Assembly: GCF_049532895.1 (NCBI RefSeq)
Contig: NZ_CP064031.1
Location: 4,340,001-4,404,000 of the forward strand
Source of the DNA: Dyella_B acidisoli
Lineage (GTDB): Bacteria > Pseudomonadota > Gammaproteobacteria > Xanthomonadales > Rhodanobacteraceae
DNA length: 64,000 bases
Direction of reading: 5' to 3'
The position numbers and the translations under genes are program-made. Of the stretch, positions 1 through 8,558 are shown one piece after another (positions within the stretch are counted from its first letter, which is position 1; each line of letters opens with the position of its first letter). The notes under the pieces were generated by a model, which saw nothing but the letters and a program-made list of their open reading frames with translations, had not been told where the DNA came from and searched no databases.

Positions 1-130
1 TGTGCCGGGTATCTTCAGCGGCAATCAACGCGACATTGCGCAAGGTTTCGATAGCGCGCGCGGAGATGTCATCACGATGACCAATTGGCGTTGCGACCAC
101 CCACAGGCAGCCCATTTGCTTGGATGACAT
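1..130 (-). CDS. rsmI: RsmI, 16S rRNA 2'-O-methyltransferase (N-terminal part, cut by window edge)
   Basis: Only the first 43 codons are present. The gene runs off the left edge on the minus strand. The translation reads VVATPIGHRDDISARAIE followed by a segment ending AAEDTRH, which is the highly conserved N-terminus of RsmI/YraL. RsmI is the SAM-dependent enzyme that 2'-O-methylates C1402 of 16S rRNA. An ATG at 130 is used here; a second in-frame ATG at 115 is possible. It is divergent from lpoA, a conserved rsmI-lpoA-yraN neighbourhood in gammaproteobacteria, which supports both calls. The catalytic and C-terminal parts lie outside the window. Confidence 0.9.
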   Translation of the reverse strand, partial: MSSKQMGCLWVVATPIGHRDDISARAIETLRNVALIAAEDTRH

Positions 131-209
131 TCCGGAACCCTTTTCGCGGCGAAGCAACGATGCGATCGGCTATGATCGCGCAATTGCCCCCATGGGATCG
201 AGGAAATCC

Positions 210-2060
210 ATGCGTTCAGGTCGTCTCGCCGCGTCAGGACTGCTGATTTCAATGCTCTTGAGCGCCTGCGTGCCGTCCGTGGTGCCACGTTCGCCCGCAG
301 AGATCGCCGCAGCGCAAAACGCTGCCGACCTGAGCAATCGGGGGCAATTCGACCAGTCCGCACAAGCCTATCTGGCGCTTGCCGCGCAAACGCCGAGCCG
401 CGTCGATCATTACAAGCTGCTGGCCGCCGAAGCTTATCGCGAAGAAAACGCGCTGGATCGCGCGGCGCCACTTGTTACGGGCATCCAGCGCGACCGACTC
501 AGCGATGACGAACCCGTACGCTTGGACTTGCTGCGCGCAGAAATCGCACTGCGCCAGCGCGACCCAGCCACCGCGCTGCGCTTGACCACGCAGCCGGATC
601 TGAGCGTACCGGCGAATCTACGTCCACGCTTGCTGATCCTGCGCGCCGATGCGCTCGCTGGCACAGGCGATCTATGGGGTGCAGCGCGCACGCGCGTCGA
701 AATGGACGACGTATTGCATGGCGCCGATCGCGAACAGAATCGCGATCAGACGCTGACGCTACTCACCAAGCTCGGTGCGCAACCGCTCAAGCAACGCGCA
801 GCGGCCATGCAGCAAGGTGATCGCATGCTGCCATGGGTGAATGAAGCACTCGGCCGTCTGGGCGTGACGGTGGCACAGGCACAGCCGAATCTGGAACAAG
901 CCGTCGGCACACTGGTGCCTGGCAGCGGCGCCAGTGTGCGCGAGGGCTACAAAATGCCCGCACATGTCGCGCTCTTGCTGCCCAACAGCGACGGCCTGGC
1001 GGCTGCAGGCGCAGCCATTCGCGAAGGCTTCTTTGCCGCTTACTTCCAGTCGTCCGACACGCATGCGCCACGCGCCACGGTACGCGTCTATGACAGCGGC
1101 GGCAATGCCGCCAGCGCGGTCAAGGCTTATAACCAGGCTGTAGCCGACGGCGCGCAGATGGTGATCGGTCCGTTGGCGCGCCCGGAAGTTATGGCTGTGC
1201 TCGGCCAGCCATCGCTGCCCGTTCCGGTGCTGGCGCTCAATCATTCGGATAACAAAACCCTGCCGGCGGGTACGGCAAGCGAATTTGCCCTGATGCCTGA
1301 AGACGAAGGCGCGCAGGCCGCCGATCACATGATCGAGCGCGGCCTACACAATACCTACGTACTCATTTCCGGCGACGACTTCGCCAAACGCGCCGCAGCA
1401 GCATTCAAGGCAGAGTTGGAAGCCAAGGGCGGACAGATCACCGGCACCGCACAGTTGCCGGCGAGCGGCGTCAATTACGGTGATGCCGTCAACGCATTGA
1501 ATGCCGGCAATGCCGGAACCGACGCGGGCATTTTCATCAGCATGCGTGCAGAGCAAGCACGACTGCTGCTGCCGCAGTTGCGCATTGTGCGCATCAACCT
1601 GCCCGTATTCGGCACATCGCATATCTATGGCGGCAGCGATAACGCCACAGCGGATCGCGACTTGGAAGGCGTGGAATTCTGCGGCGCCCCGTGGCTGTTC
1701 GACGCACAAACCGGCCTGCCCGGCTATCACGACATCGCGGCACAGCTACCCGCCGCGCATGGCGGAACGGCCCAACTGTTCGCGTTCGGCATGGATGCAT
1801 GGAACCTCGTGCCTTACCTCGACTGGCTGCACAACCATCCAGGCAGCTACCTACCCGGCGCAACGGGTCAACTTACCGTGGATACCTTCGGCCACGTGAA
1901 GCGCGTGCTGACTTGGCTGAAATTCCAAGATGGCGTAGCGCGCCCGAGCAACGCCAGCCTGCAGATGGACAGCACGCCTGATGGCCCTGCTCCCGCAAGC
2001 AGTGCATCCGCGCCGGCCGGCACCACCCCCATGCCAGCCACCCAACCCAACGGTGGCTGA
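210..2060 (+). CDS. lpoA: LpoA-family penicillin-binding protein activator (lipoprotein)
   Basis: The protein has 616 residues from an ATG preceded by GAGGAA five bases upstream. Longer in-frame starts at 120 and 192 lack a good ribosome site and would bury the signal peptide. The N-terminus is a lipoprotein signal ending LLSAC (Cys20). Then comes a TPR-like helical region (about 20-240) and a periplasmic-binding-protein-like domain (about 250-580), with the MVIGPLARPEV and PVLALN segments typical of LpoA/YraM. A Pro/Ala-rich tail closes the protein. LpoA sits in the outer membrane and stimulates the peptidoglycan synthase PBP1A. Its stop overlaps the yraN start (TGATG). Domain order and neighbours fit well. 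Confidence 0.9.
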   Translation: MRSGRLAASGLLISMLLSACVPSVVPRSPAEIAAAQNAADLSNRGQFDQSAQAYLALAAQTPSRVDHYKLLAAEAYREENALDRAAPLVTGIQRDRLSDDEPVRLDLLRAEIALRQRDPATALRLTTQPDLSVPANLRPRLLILRADALAGTGDLWGAARTRVEMDDVLHGADREQNRDQTLTLLTKLGAQPLKQRAAAMQQGDRMLPWVNEALGRLGVTVAQAQPNLEQAVGTLVPGSGASVREGYKMPAHVALLLPNSDGLAAAGAAIREGFFAAYFQSSDTHAPRATVRVYDSGGNAASAVKAYNQAVADGAQMVIGPLARPEVMAVLGQPSLPVPVLALNHSDNKTLPAGTASEFALMPEDEGAQAADHMIERGLHNTYVLISGDDFAKRAAAAFKAELEAKGGQITGTAQLPASGVNYGDAVNALNAGNAGTDAGIFISMRAEQARLLLPQLRIVRINLPVFGTSHIYGGSDNATADRDLEGVEFCGAPWLFDAQTGLPGYHDIAAQLPAAHGGTAQLFAFGMDAWNLVPYLDWLHNHPGSYLPGATGQLTVDTFGHVKRVLTWLKFQDGVARPSNASLQMDSTPDGPAPASSASAPAGTTPMPATQPNGG

Positions 2061-2323
2061 TGCGTGCTGCAGGGAGCGCGTTCGAACAACGCGCATGCAC
2101 TGAATTGGAGGGCGCTGGGCTCAAATTGCTCACGCGCAACTACACCACGCGCTACGGTGAACTGGATCTCGTCATGCGCGACGGCGACACCGTGGTGTTC
2201 GTTGAAGTGCGGCACCGCCTACGCGCCAGCCATGGCGATGCCGCCAACTCGGTCACCGTAAGCAAACAAGCCAAGCTGATCCGCGCTGCGGAACTATGGC
2301 TGTGCACCTATTCCCGGCTATGA
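2060..2323 (+). pseudogene. yraN: YraN (UPF0102) family protein, C-terminally truncated
   Basis: The 87 residues match the N-terminal two thirds of YraN, a Holliday-junction-resolvase-like fold (about 120 residues normally). The nuclease-type core is visible: YGELDLVMRDGDTVVFVEVR, then the K..LIRAAELWL helix. After AAELWL the family sequence stops. The last six residues (CTYSRL) come from out-of-frame reading of the following DUF4189 gene, so the conserved CRFDVV-type C-terminal strand is missing. The N-terminal acidic and lysine positions survive but the fold is incomplete, so function is doubtful. It is translationally coupled to lpoA. Confidence 0.8.
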
Positions 2324-2687
2324 CCAACAGCGGCCGCCACAAACTCCCACTGTGCCACCTCCGCGATGGGAGTCTCGCTGGGGGGCGATTTATACCGACG
2401 CGAACAAAGGTGTGGTTGGATTTTCCACAAGCAAATTAGGGCGAGAACAGGCTAGGCAAGCTGCATTGGAAGACTGCACGACCAAGGGCGGAATCCAGTG
2501 CAGGTACGCTATTTCTTATAGCAACAGCTGCGGTGCCATGGTCGCAGGTGACAACTGGTTCAATGTGGAATCGGGTGCAACGGAAGACGAGGCCATTCAA
2601 GCTGGAATGAAGGCGTGCAAGAAGGACAAAGACACCAATTGCCACGTCTACTTAACGACTTGCAGCCCTGCAGTACTTGTTCAATAA
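2298..2687 (+). pseudogene. DUF4189-domain protein, N-terminally truncated
   Basis: In this frame the sequence begins abruptly at GCAPIPGYDQQ, a motif that normally follows the signal peptide of DUF4189 proteins. It continues through a Pro-rich linker into a full DUF4189 domain (RWGAIYTD, then paired Cys residues in KGGIQCRYAISYSNSCGAMVAG and NCHVYLTTC). The signal peptide and the first residues of the mature protein are gone. Upstream, the same bases read as yraN in another frame. A GTG at 2352 could start a 111-residue cytoplasmic product, but the cysteine-rich domain is built for export. The molecular role of DUF4189 is unknown; it was probably once secreted with the genes downstream. Confidence 0.75.
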
Positions 2688-2697
2688 ACGCGCCATA

Positions 2698-3294
2698 ATG
2701 AAATCCACATTTTTCCTATCTTTTGCCCTGTTTTTGACTTTGGCCACTACTTCCTGCGGTTCCACCATGAGCACACCCGATATCAAACACAACACAAACC
2801 CGAAGGTGCGCTACGAGATCACCTTGACGATCAAGGATGCGCCAGGCCTGTTCGATTCGGTGACCGGATTCATGCAATACGATGTCGCCAACGAACAGTG
2901 CACCCCATACGAAAGATTCACTGGCATTTACCGTACACCGCCCGGCCAAAGCCCGCCGATTGCGTTCAGTCGAGTCAGTGATAACCAATACAAGGGCACC
3001 CTTCATCTCGACTTGTTGCAAGACGAGGACTACTACGGGCTTGGCGTATGTCATTGGTCGATGACAGCGGCGATCGCGCGCTTGAAATTCCAAGAAGCAA
3101 CCTTCAGCCCAGACATATCGCAAAAACAGATCGTTGCGCAACAGTCAGTGACGATTTATTTCCCGAAGAGCGGTTATGGGGATAACTCGATCAAGGATAT
3201 GCATTACGCCGGCTCCACTATGTCGGAGACCGTTGCTCACTATCGAGACGATTTCTTCTCCGTAACGCTTTCCTCCAAGGAGCGATTTGAATGA
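2698..3294 (+). CDS. Putative lipoprotein, candidate immunity protein for the downstream lipase effector
   Basis: The protein has 198 residues. A short signal (KSTFFLSFALFLTLATTSC) ends in a plausible though non-canonical lipobox with Cys20, suggesting a periplasmic or outer-membrane lipoprotein. The mature part is a beta-rich domain that I do not recognise, with no catalytic motif. The stop codon overlaps the start of the lipase (ATGA), and the lipase ribosome site AAGGAG lies inside this gene, so the two are translationally coupled. Known XVIPCD effectors are encoded next to periplasmic lipoprotein immunity proteins (X-Tfi), so immunity is the best inference from position and localisation. 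The immunity role is not shown by homology I can see. Confidence 0.6.
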   Translation: MKSTFFLSFALFLTLATTSCGSTMSTPDIKHNTNPKVRYEITLTIKDAPGLFDSVTGFMQYDVANEQCTPYERFTGIYRTPPGQSPPIAFSRVSDNQYKGTLHLDLLQDEDYYGLGVCHWSMTAAIARLKFQEATFSPDISQKQIVAQQSVTIYFPKSGYGDNSIKDMHYAGSTMSETVAHYRDDFFSVTLSSKERFE

Positions 3295-4790
3295 GCCTGG
3301 ATTCTAATGACTATGCAGCTCTGTCAAAGGACTCCTACAAGGACCGAACAAAAGAAAAAGACGAGGACAGGATAGTTTCCATCGGGAAATATAAGTACAA
3401 AATCCTCGACACTGATAGCGATCCGTTCACTGGCTACCAAGGCACGGCTTACCAGAAGCTGGACGTCAACGGCCACTTCACTGGTGAGGTGATCATTGCC
3501 CATCGCGGCACCGAGTTCGGCCGCGAACCGATCAAGGATGGCCTTACCGACTTCGGCATGGTTGTTACCGGCCTCAATGCCCAAGCGCCTGCCGCTGAAG
3601 CATTTACCGAGCGCGCGATAGCAAAAGCCAAGATAGCCGCCGAAAAAGCACATGCCCCTCTACACATCACCGTCACCGGCCATTCCCTAGGCGGCACACT
3701 GGCCGAACTTACGGCATACAAATTCCATCTGCATGGTGAAACCTTCAATGCGTATGGGGTTGCAGGCCTGATGCATGGCGTTCCAGAAGGCGGATCGCAG
3801 GTTATCAATCACGTACGCGCCACTGACGTAGTGAGCGCCGCCAGCGCGCACTTCGGTGAAGTACGAGTCTATGCCACCACACAGGATATCGATCGCCTTT
3901 CCCATGCACATTACCACGAAGATGGGGCGGGTCTTGGGCGCAATGTGATTCACGCGATCGACCCAGGTGCGCATGGCATCGACAACTTCGTACCGGATGC
4001 ACAAGGTCACTCGGCTCTCGATGCCGAGAATACCGCCCGCTATGGCGCCCATCACGCCATGGTCGACCGCTTCCGACAAGATGTACTAACGGCACGAACA
4101 GTGATATCGGCCCGGTGGGAAGTGCAAAAGTTCGCTTACGAAGCCAGCCAGGCCGTGACAGTCGCTGCAGCGGCACGTTGGCTTGAGACATTCGAGACGG
4201 CACGAGACACCACCGTCAAGACAGCCCACGTCGTGGGTGAGGCGTTCGACAACGCGCATGATGCGATGGCACGCAGTACAAAGGCCATGAACGACAGCAT
4301 GGCGTACCTCTCCCAATCGCTTAGTGATGCAGGCAGTCGACTTGAGTCCAAATCTACGACTCCCACTTCTCGCATCTTGCTGGACGATCCCAGTCACCCT
4401 AGCCACGCGCTGTTTCAGCAAAGCCTGCAGGGCATACAGCAACTCAATAACGAGCATGGCGTAGCACCATCCGAACGCGACGGTCGTTTTGCGGGCGCGC
4501 TGGCGGCGGCCGCAGCAGCAAATGGTCTTTCTCAGATCGATCGTGTAGCGCTCAGCCAGGACGCCACCTACGCATTTGCGGTGTGTAAAGAAGGCGAACA
4601 GGATCTTTGGGGCGTAAAGCCTTGGATCGCTCGTGTAGAGACCGCGACCGCACTGAATACGCCATTGGTGCTAAGCAGTGAGGCCTGTATGCGGGCTATG
4701 CAGCAAAGAACTGACGAAAGCGCACGCGAGCATATGCCGGCACGCCGACACGAGCAGACTCAGGAACATACGAAGCACATCCATCAGTAG
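3291..4790 (+). CDS. Lipase-domain effector with C-terminal XVIPCD (type IV secretion effector, X-Tfe-like)
   Basis: The protein has 499 residues with no signal peptide. Residues 1-265 form a class-3-type lipase domain: HRGTE near 71, the nucleophile elbow GHSLGG with Ser132, a candidate catalytic Asp179 in RATDVVS, and several His around 240-256. Residues 270-350 are a helical linker. Residues 362-475 resemble the XVIPCD recruitment domain (DDPSHPSHALF, then GLSQIDRVALS, then NTPLVLSSEA). A charged His/Glu-rich tail follows. XVIPCD proteins are loaded by VirD4 and injected into competitor bacteria by the Xanthomonadales type IV system, so a phospholipase toxin is the likely role. The start is supported by AAGGAG seven bases upstream. 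No secretion-system genes are in the window. Confidence 0.75.
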   Translation: MSLDSNDYAALSKDSYKDRTKEKDEDRIVSIGKYKYKILDTDSDPFTGYQGTAYQKLDVNGHFTGEVIIAHRGTEFGREPIKDGLTDFGMVVTGLNAQAPAAEAFTERAIAKAKIAAEKAHAPLHITVTGHSLGGTLAELTAYKFHLHGETFNAYGVAGLMHGVPEGGSQVINHVRATDVVSAASAHFGEVRVYATTQDIDRLSHAHYHEDGAGLGRNVIHAIDPGAHGIDNFVPDAQGHSALDAENTARYGAHHAMVDRFRQDVLTARTVISARWEVQKFAYEASQAVTVAAAARWLETFETARDTTVKTAHVVGEAFDNAHDAMARSTKAMNDSMAYLSQSLSDAGSRLESKSTTPTSRILLDDPSHPSHALFQQSLQGIQQLNNEHGVAPSERDGRFAGALAAAAAANGLSQIDRVALSQDATYAFAVCKEGEQDLWGVKPWIARVETATALNTPLVLSSEACMRAMQQRTDESAREHMPARRHEQTQEHTKHIHQ

Positions 4791-4856
4791 GAACGCTCCC
4801 TCACGGCAACAAGAAAGGCTGTCTCCACAAATCGAACGGTTAATAGGACAAAGAAT

Positions 4857-5996
4857 ATGAAACGGAATTACAGCAAAACACTTCATGCGACCTTCTCCTT
4901 GATCTTCGGTGCCATGCTGGCGACATTCGTTGCAGGCGCCGCCGATTCTCAGCTTGAGGGAGAAAATATTCTTCAGGTTTTGCCCAAGGATTTCGAGGTC
5001 GCTAATCAGCAGTCCCCCAACCACATCACCTTGACCGAGATGATTCCTAAGGGCGAGACGGTGGACCACTGGACTCAAATGGTCACAACTCAGATTTTTC
5101 ACGGCATCGACGATCCTGCCTTCTACCCCTATTACAAGAAGCAAACTGGCGATCGCTTCGAGCAAGCCTGCGACGTTTCCAATTCGGAATCTTTTACGGA
5201 GCTTGACGGCGAAGAGAACGGCTACCCCGTTCATCTATGGCTTGCTTCCTGCAAGTTCAAAAATCCAAGGCAGGCACCGGAAATAACACTCTTCAAATTC
5301 ATTCAGGGCAATGACGCCGCTTATGTGGTGCAGTTGGCGACGCACTACGAACCGACTGATGAGCAAATGAATGAGAGCATGAAGTATTTAGCCAAAGTCT
5401 TGGTCTGCGACACACGGCGAAAGGAAAGCCCATGTTCCATGCCAAGCCCCTCATCCAGTAACGCCGATGCTCCAGCACAGGACGGCGTAGCCGAACATAA
5501 AGTTTCGATAGGAGATGCCAATGCCCACGGAATCCCCTGCCTATCGATGCAGGACGTAAAAAATACGTATACACCCTTCGACTTGATAGCCAGCTTTGCG
5601 CAATGCGCTGATGAAGGCGACTATGACAAGGCAGCACGCCTGTATATAACAGCCAATTCGTACACCAAGTTCGATATAGCCAGAGTTGCCGATCCTAGCG
5701 TGGGAGATATGAGAACCATTGTCGCCTTGCGCATGGCCTCATACATGAGCGAAACACAGCGTAAAACATTTGATGAAGCACTTCATGCCATTACGGACAA
5801 CGAAACACCATTGAATGCTTTTTGCGCGCAGATTCGTCGACTTGGACCACCCAGTTACTACCCGGACTATCTCATTGCGCATGGCATGAATGGCTTCCTC
5901 GACGAGTCGACACGTGGCGCTGCGCTAAAGGCTGATTTCAATGCTCGTGAAACGTGGAATAGCCTCGAAAAGGACTTTGTCCGATGCAAGTCGTGA
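4857..5996 (+). CDS. Secreted protein of unknown function
   Basis: The protein has 379 residues with a cleavable signal (MKRNYSK..., hydrophobic stretch, then VAGAADS). The mature part seems to have two blocks. The first (about 35-190) contains LPKDFEVANQQ, an ITLTEMIPKGE strand pair and paired cysteines. The second (about 225-379) is helical and begins GIPCLSMQDVKN. A Ser/Pro/Ala-rich spacer separates them. I do not recognise either block. It follows the lipase effector by 66 bases on the same strand, so it may belong to the same module, as a further immunity protein or an accessory factor; that is inference from position only. Base composition is lower in GC than the flanking core genes. 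Confidence 0.6.
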   Translation: MKRNYSKTLHATFSLIFGAMLATFVAGAADSQLEGENILQVLPKDFEVANQQSPNHITLTEMIPKGETVDHWTQMVTTQIFHGIDDPAFYPYYKKQTGDRFEQACDVSNSESFTELDGEENGYPVHLWLASCKFKNPRQAPEITLFKFIQGNDAAYVVQLATHYEPTDEQMNESMKYLAKVLVCDTRRKESPCSMPSPSSSNADAPAQDGVAEHKVSIGDANAHGIPCLSMQDVKNTYTPFDLIASFAQCADEGDYDKAARLYITANSYTKFDIARVADPSVGDMRTIVALRMASYMSETQRKTFDEALHAITDNETPLNAFCAQIRRLGPPSYYPDYLIAHGMNGFLDESTRGAALKADFNARETWNSLEKDFVRCKS

Positions 5997-6176
5997 CGCA
6001 TCGTAGCCATCGACGTCAACGCGATGACTTATACATGCATCACGCCACATGTTCATGATGGAGCATCCAAACCATGCTCGCTTTATGAGTGGCTCGATAG
6101 CGAAGCAGCGCCACCTTCACGAATACCCATGCAAAGGACAAGATCCCACTTCGGCACGGAAGCTAAGGAAGCCCTA

Positions 6177-6506
6177 ATGAGGAGCTCGATTTTCATAGCT
6201 GCAACATTGCTCGCTCTTACTATCAATGCGCAAGGAACCTTGCAGTTCAGAGCTAATGATCCCTTCGCTTTCTGCACGCAAGGCCAAGACCTTCCCGATC
6301 CATGCTGGAAGCCACTGCCCCCATATACAGGTGGTGCCGCGTGGACTTACACGGGCACCTGCGATCCGCCAAACGAGTACGGGCGGTTGTGGACAGGTGA
6401 CGACTATCGTGCCTTGAGCCAGTACCAAGCGATCTGCGCGATGGCAGGAAAAAGCGGCGCCTGGACTGGCGAGACGCCGCCCGACTTGGTGCCATTCAAG
6501 CACTGA
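6177..6506 (+). CDS. Small secreted protein of unknown function
   Basis: The protein has 109 residues from an ATG with AAGGAA about eight bases upstream. A longer frame opening at 6024 is less likely because it would put about 50 residues before the signal sequence. The signal peptide is MRSSIFIAATLLALTINAQG. The mature part has four Cys residues (FCTQGQ, DPCWKP, TCDPP, AICAMAG) and several Trp/Tyr, so it looks like a small disulfide-stabilised periplasmic protein. No family recognised. It closes the accessory patch that begins at the yraN scar. Confidence 0.6.
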   Translation: MRSSIFIAATLLALTINAQGTLQFRANDPFAFCTQGQDLPDPCWKPLPPYTGGAAWTYTGTCDPPNEYGRLWTGDDYRALSQYQAICAMAGKSGAWTGETPPDLVPFKH

Positions 6507-6572
6507 CCCCAAACGCGTTGGCGAGCCGCTCAATACACGGGTTTTACGACGCTTCGGCGTTAAACTGGTTAT

Positions 6573-7943
6573 ATGCCACTTCCCGCTGCCCTGCTCGACA
6601 CCCTTCGCGCCATCTTTGCCACCCACGCGCTGTCGGTGGGTGAGGCCGAGCGACTCGCCTACGCCTACGACAACTCGCGTTGCAATGCCTTGCCTGATGC
6701 CGTGGTGTTTCCGACTGAACATGCACAAGTAGAAGCGCTCGTTCGCACATGCCGGCAGCATCACGTGCCCATCGTGGCGCGGGGGCGTGGCACCAACACC
6801 ACTGGGGCCACCGTGCCGGTAAACGGCGGCGTCGTGGTGAGCTTCGAACGCATGAATCGCATCGTGCGCATCGATCCGGACAATCGCCTAGCTGTCGTAG
6901 AGCCTGGTGTGCTTAATGGTGACCTGCAAAATGCGCTGAAGCCGCATGGCTTCTTCTGGCCGCCCGATCCCACGTCGTCACCTTGGTGCAGCATCGGCGG
7001 CAATCTTGCCTGCAATTCGGCCGGGCCGCGTACAGTGAAATACGGCAGCCCGCGCGAAAACACACTCGGCCTTCGCGCCGTGGCCGGCACGGGTGAAAGT
7101 TTTCGTTGCGGCACATACACAAGCAAAGGTGCGACGGGCTACGACCTCACACGCTTGCTGATCGGCTCGGAAGGTACGCTTGCGCTGATCACCGAAGCCA
7201 CGCTCAAGCTGACACCGAAACCTTCGGGCATGCGCACACTACGTGCCACTTATCGTGACGTAAACAGCGCGGCGCATGCCGTAGCGCGCATCATGGCGCA
7301 ACCGGTCACGCCATGCGCATTGGAATTCATCGATGATGTGGCGCTGAAACTCGCGCGCGATTATGGTGGCGACGATGTGCCGTTGGCCGGCGCAATGCTG
7401 ATGATCGAAGTCGATGGCGAACCGGACACCTTGCCTTCCGCGGTCGCCGCCGTATCGCAAGCAGCGCGTGGCGAGGGCTTGGAAGAGCTGCGTATCGCGC
7501 AGACCGCCGAGGAAACACAGGCGTTATGGTCCGCACGCAAAGCCCTGTCGCCCGCGCAACGCACGATTTCACCGAACAAGATCAACGAAGATGTCGTCGT
7601 GCCGGTAAGTCGACTTCCTGAGCTGGTGAATGGCATCCGCGAGCTTTCGCGCAAGCACGATGTGTTGATCGTCACCTTCGGCCACGCCGGCAACGGCAAC
7701 CTGCATGTAAACCTGCTGCCGCGCGACGATGCCGAACGTCAGCGCGCGCATGCCTGCCTCGCAGAAGTGTTCGCGCTGGTGATTGCTTTGCAGGGCACGC
7801 TCTCCGGTGAGCACGGCATTGGCTTGGTGAAACGTGAATTCATGCCACTGGCACTGGAACCTGGCACGCTGGGTCTAATGCGCAGTGTGAAAGCTGCATT
7901 CGATCCGGAGGGAATCATGAATCCGGGCAAATTGCTGCCATGA
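6573..7943 (+). CDS. FAD-linked oxidase, GlcD / D-lactate dehydrogenase type
   Basis: The protein has 456 residues. An FAD-binding-4 (VAO/PCMH) domain spans about 38-215, with the pyrophosphate loop VARGRGTNTTGATVP and the adenine-side segment SIGGNLACNSAGPRTVKYG. The C-terminal FAD-oxidase domain (about 220-455) contains GHAGNGNLHVN and GTLSGEHGIG, and ends in the signature DPEGIMNPGKLLP. These fit the glycolate oxidase subunit GlcD and FAD D-lactate dehydrogenase group, which oxidise 2-hydroxyacids. The exact substrate cannot be read from sequence. No GlcE/GlcF partners are present, which favours a stand-alone D-lactate or 2-hydroxyglutarate-type enzyme. The stop overlaps the next gene by ATGA. 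Confidence 0.85.
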   Translation: MPLPAALLDTLRAIFATHALSVGEAERLAYAYDNSRCNALPDAVVFPTEHAQVEALVRTCRQHHVPIVARGRGTNTTGATVPVNGGVVVSFERMNRIVRIDPDNRLAVVEPGVLNGDLQNALKPHGFFWPPDPTSSPWCSIGGNLACNSAGPRTVKYGSPRENTLGLRAVAGTGESFRCGTYTSKGATGYDLTRLLIGSEGTLALITEATLKLTPKPSGMRTLRATYRDVNSAAHAVARIMAQPVTPCALEFIDDVALKLARDYGGDDVPLAGAMLMIEVDGEPDTLPSAVAAVSQAARGEGLEELRIAQTAEETQALWSARKALSPAQRTISPNKINEDVVVPVSRLPELVNGIRELSRKHDVLIVTFGHAGNGNLHVNLLPRDDAERQRAHACLAEVFALVIALQGTLSGEHGIGLVKREFMPLALEPGTLGLMRSVKAAFDPEGIMNPGKLLP

Positions 7944-8530
7944 CAGAGAGCGATGCACTCCATGCGCTTCTCGTCGATATTCGAGCATGCCATCTCTGCG
8001 CCGCGCAGCTAAAGGATGGACCGCGTCCAGTGTTGCAAGCCAGCGCATCATCACGCTTGCTGATCGTCAGCCAGGCACCGGGGCGTAAAGTCCACGCCAC
8101 CGGCATCCCGTTCAATGACGTCAGTGGTGATCGGTTGCGTGATTGGTTGGGTGTCGATCGCGATCTGTTTTACGACGCACAGCGCATTGCGATTGTGCCC
8201 ATGGGCTTCTGCTTTCCTGGGAGTGGCCGTAACGGCGATTTACCACCGCGTCCCGAATGCGCACCAACTTGGCATCCGCGATTGATGCCCCTACTGAAGT
8301 GTGTGCAGTTGACGCTGGCGATCGGACAGTATGCGCAAGCCGGCGTTCTGAGCGAACAGCGAGGCGCCACGCTCACCGACACCATGCTGGCATGGCGCGA
8401 ACACCTAGCTCGCGGAATATTGCCGCTGCCGCATCCAAGTCCCCGCAATCGCGCGTGGCTGAAGCGCAATCCGTGGTTTGAAGTGGAGCTGTTGCCGGTG
8501 TTACGCAGCGAAGTGGCGCGCGTGCTGTAG
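7940..8530 (+). CDS. Uracil-DNA glycosylase superfamily protein
   Basis: The protein has 196 residues. Features of the UDG superfamily are an N-terminal CHLC pair, a first active-site loop (SQAPGRKVHATGIPFND) and a late histidine loop (PLPHPSPRNRAWLKRNPWF). This resembles the COG1573-related single-domain proteins annotated as uracil-DNA glycosylase family. The two late cysteines (FCFPGSG and PECAP) are not clearly placed as the 4Fe-4S ligands of family 4, so an iron-sulfur cluster is uncertain, and so is true uracil-excision activity. It is translationally coupled to the oxidase upstream (ATGA), though no functional link is evident. Confidence 0.75.
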   Translation: MTESDALHALLVDIRACHLCAAQLKDGPRPVLQASASSRLLIVSQAPGRKVHATGIPFNDVSGDRLRDWLGVDRDLFYDAQRIAIVPMGFCFPGSGRNGDLPPRPECAPTWHPRLMPLLKCVQLTLAIGQYAQAGVLSEQRGATLTDTMLAWREHLARGILPLPHPSPRNRAWLKRNPWFEVELLPVLRSEVARVL

Positions 8531-8550
8531 GTTGGGGTGCAAACCCCAAC
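8531..8550. terminator. Hairpin between convergent genes
   Basis: A perfect 8-bp inverted repeat, GTTGGGGT / ACCCCAAC with a GCAA loop, starts at the stop of the glycosylase-like gene and faces the LysE gene coming from the other side. Its place between convergent genes suggests a bidirectional terminator, though there is no long U tract. Confidence 0.55.
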
Positions 8551-8558
8551 CCACGAGC

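Noticed and set aside
3291..4790. Lipase considered as a type VI Tle effector
   Set aside because: No VgrG, PAAR or other T6SS gene is nearby, and the C-terminal region fits XVIPCD, the type IV recruitment domain, better.
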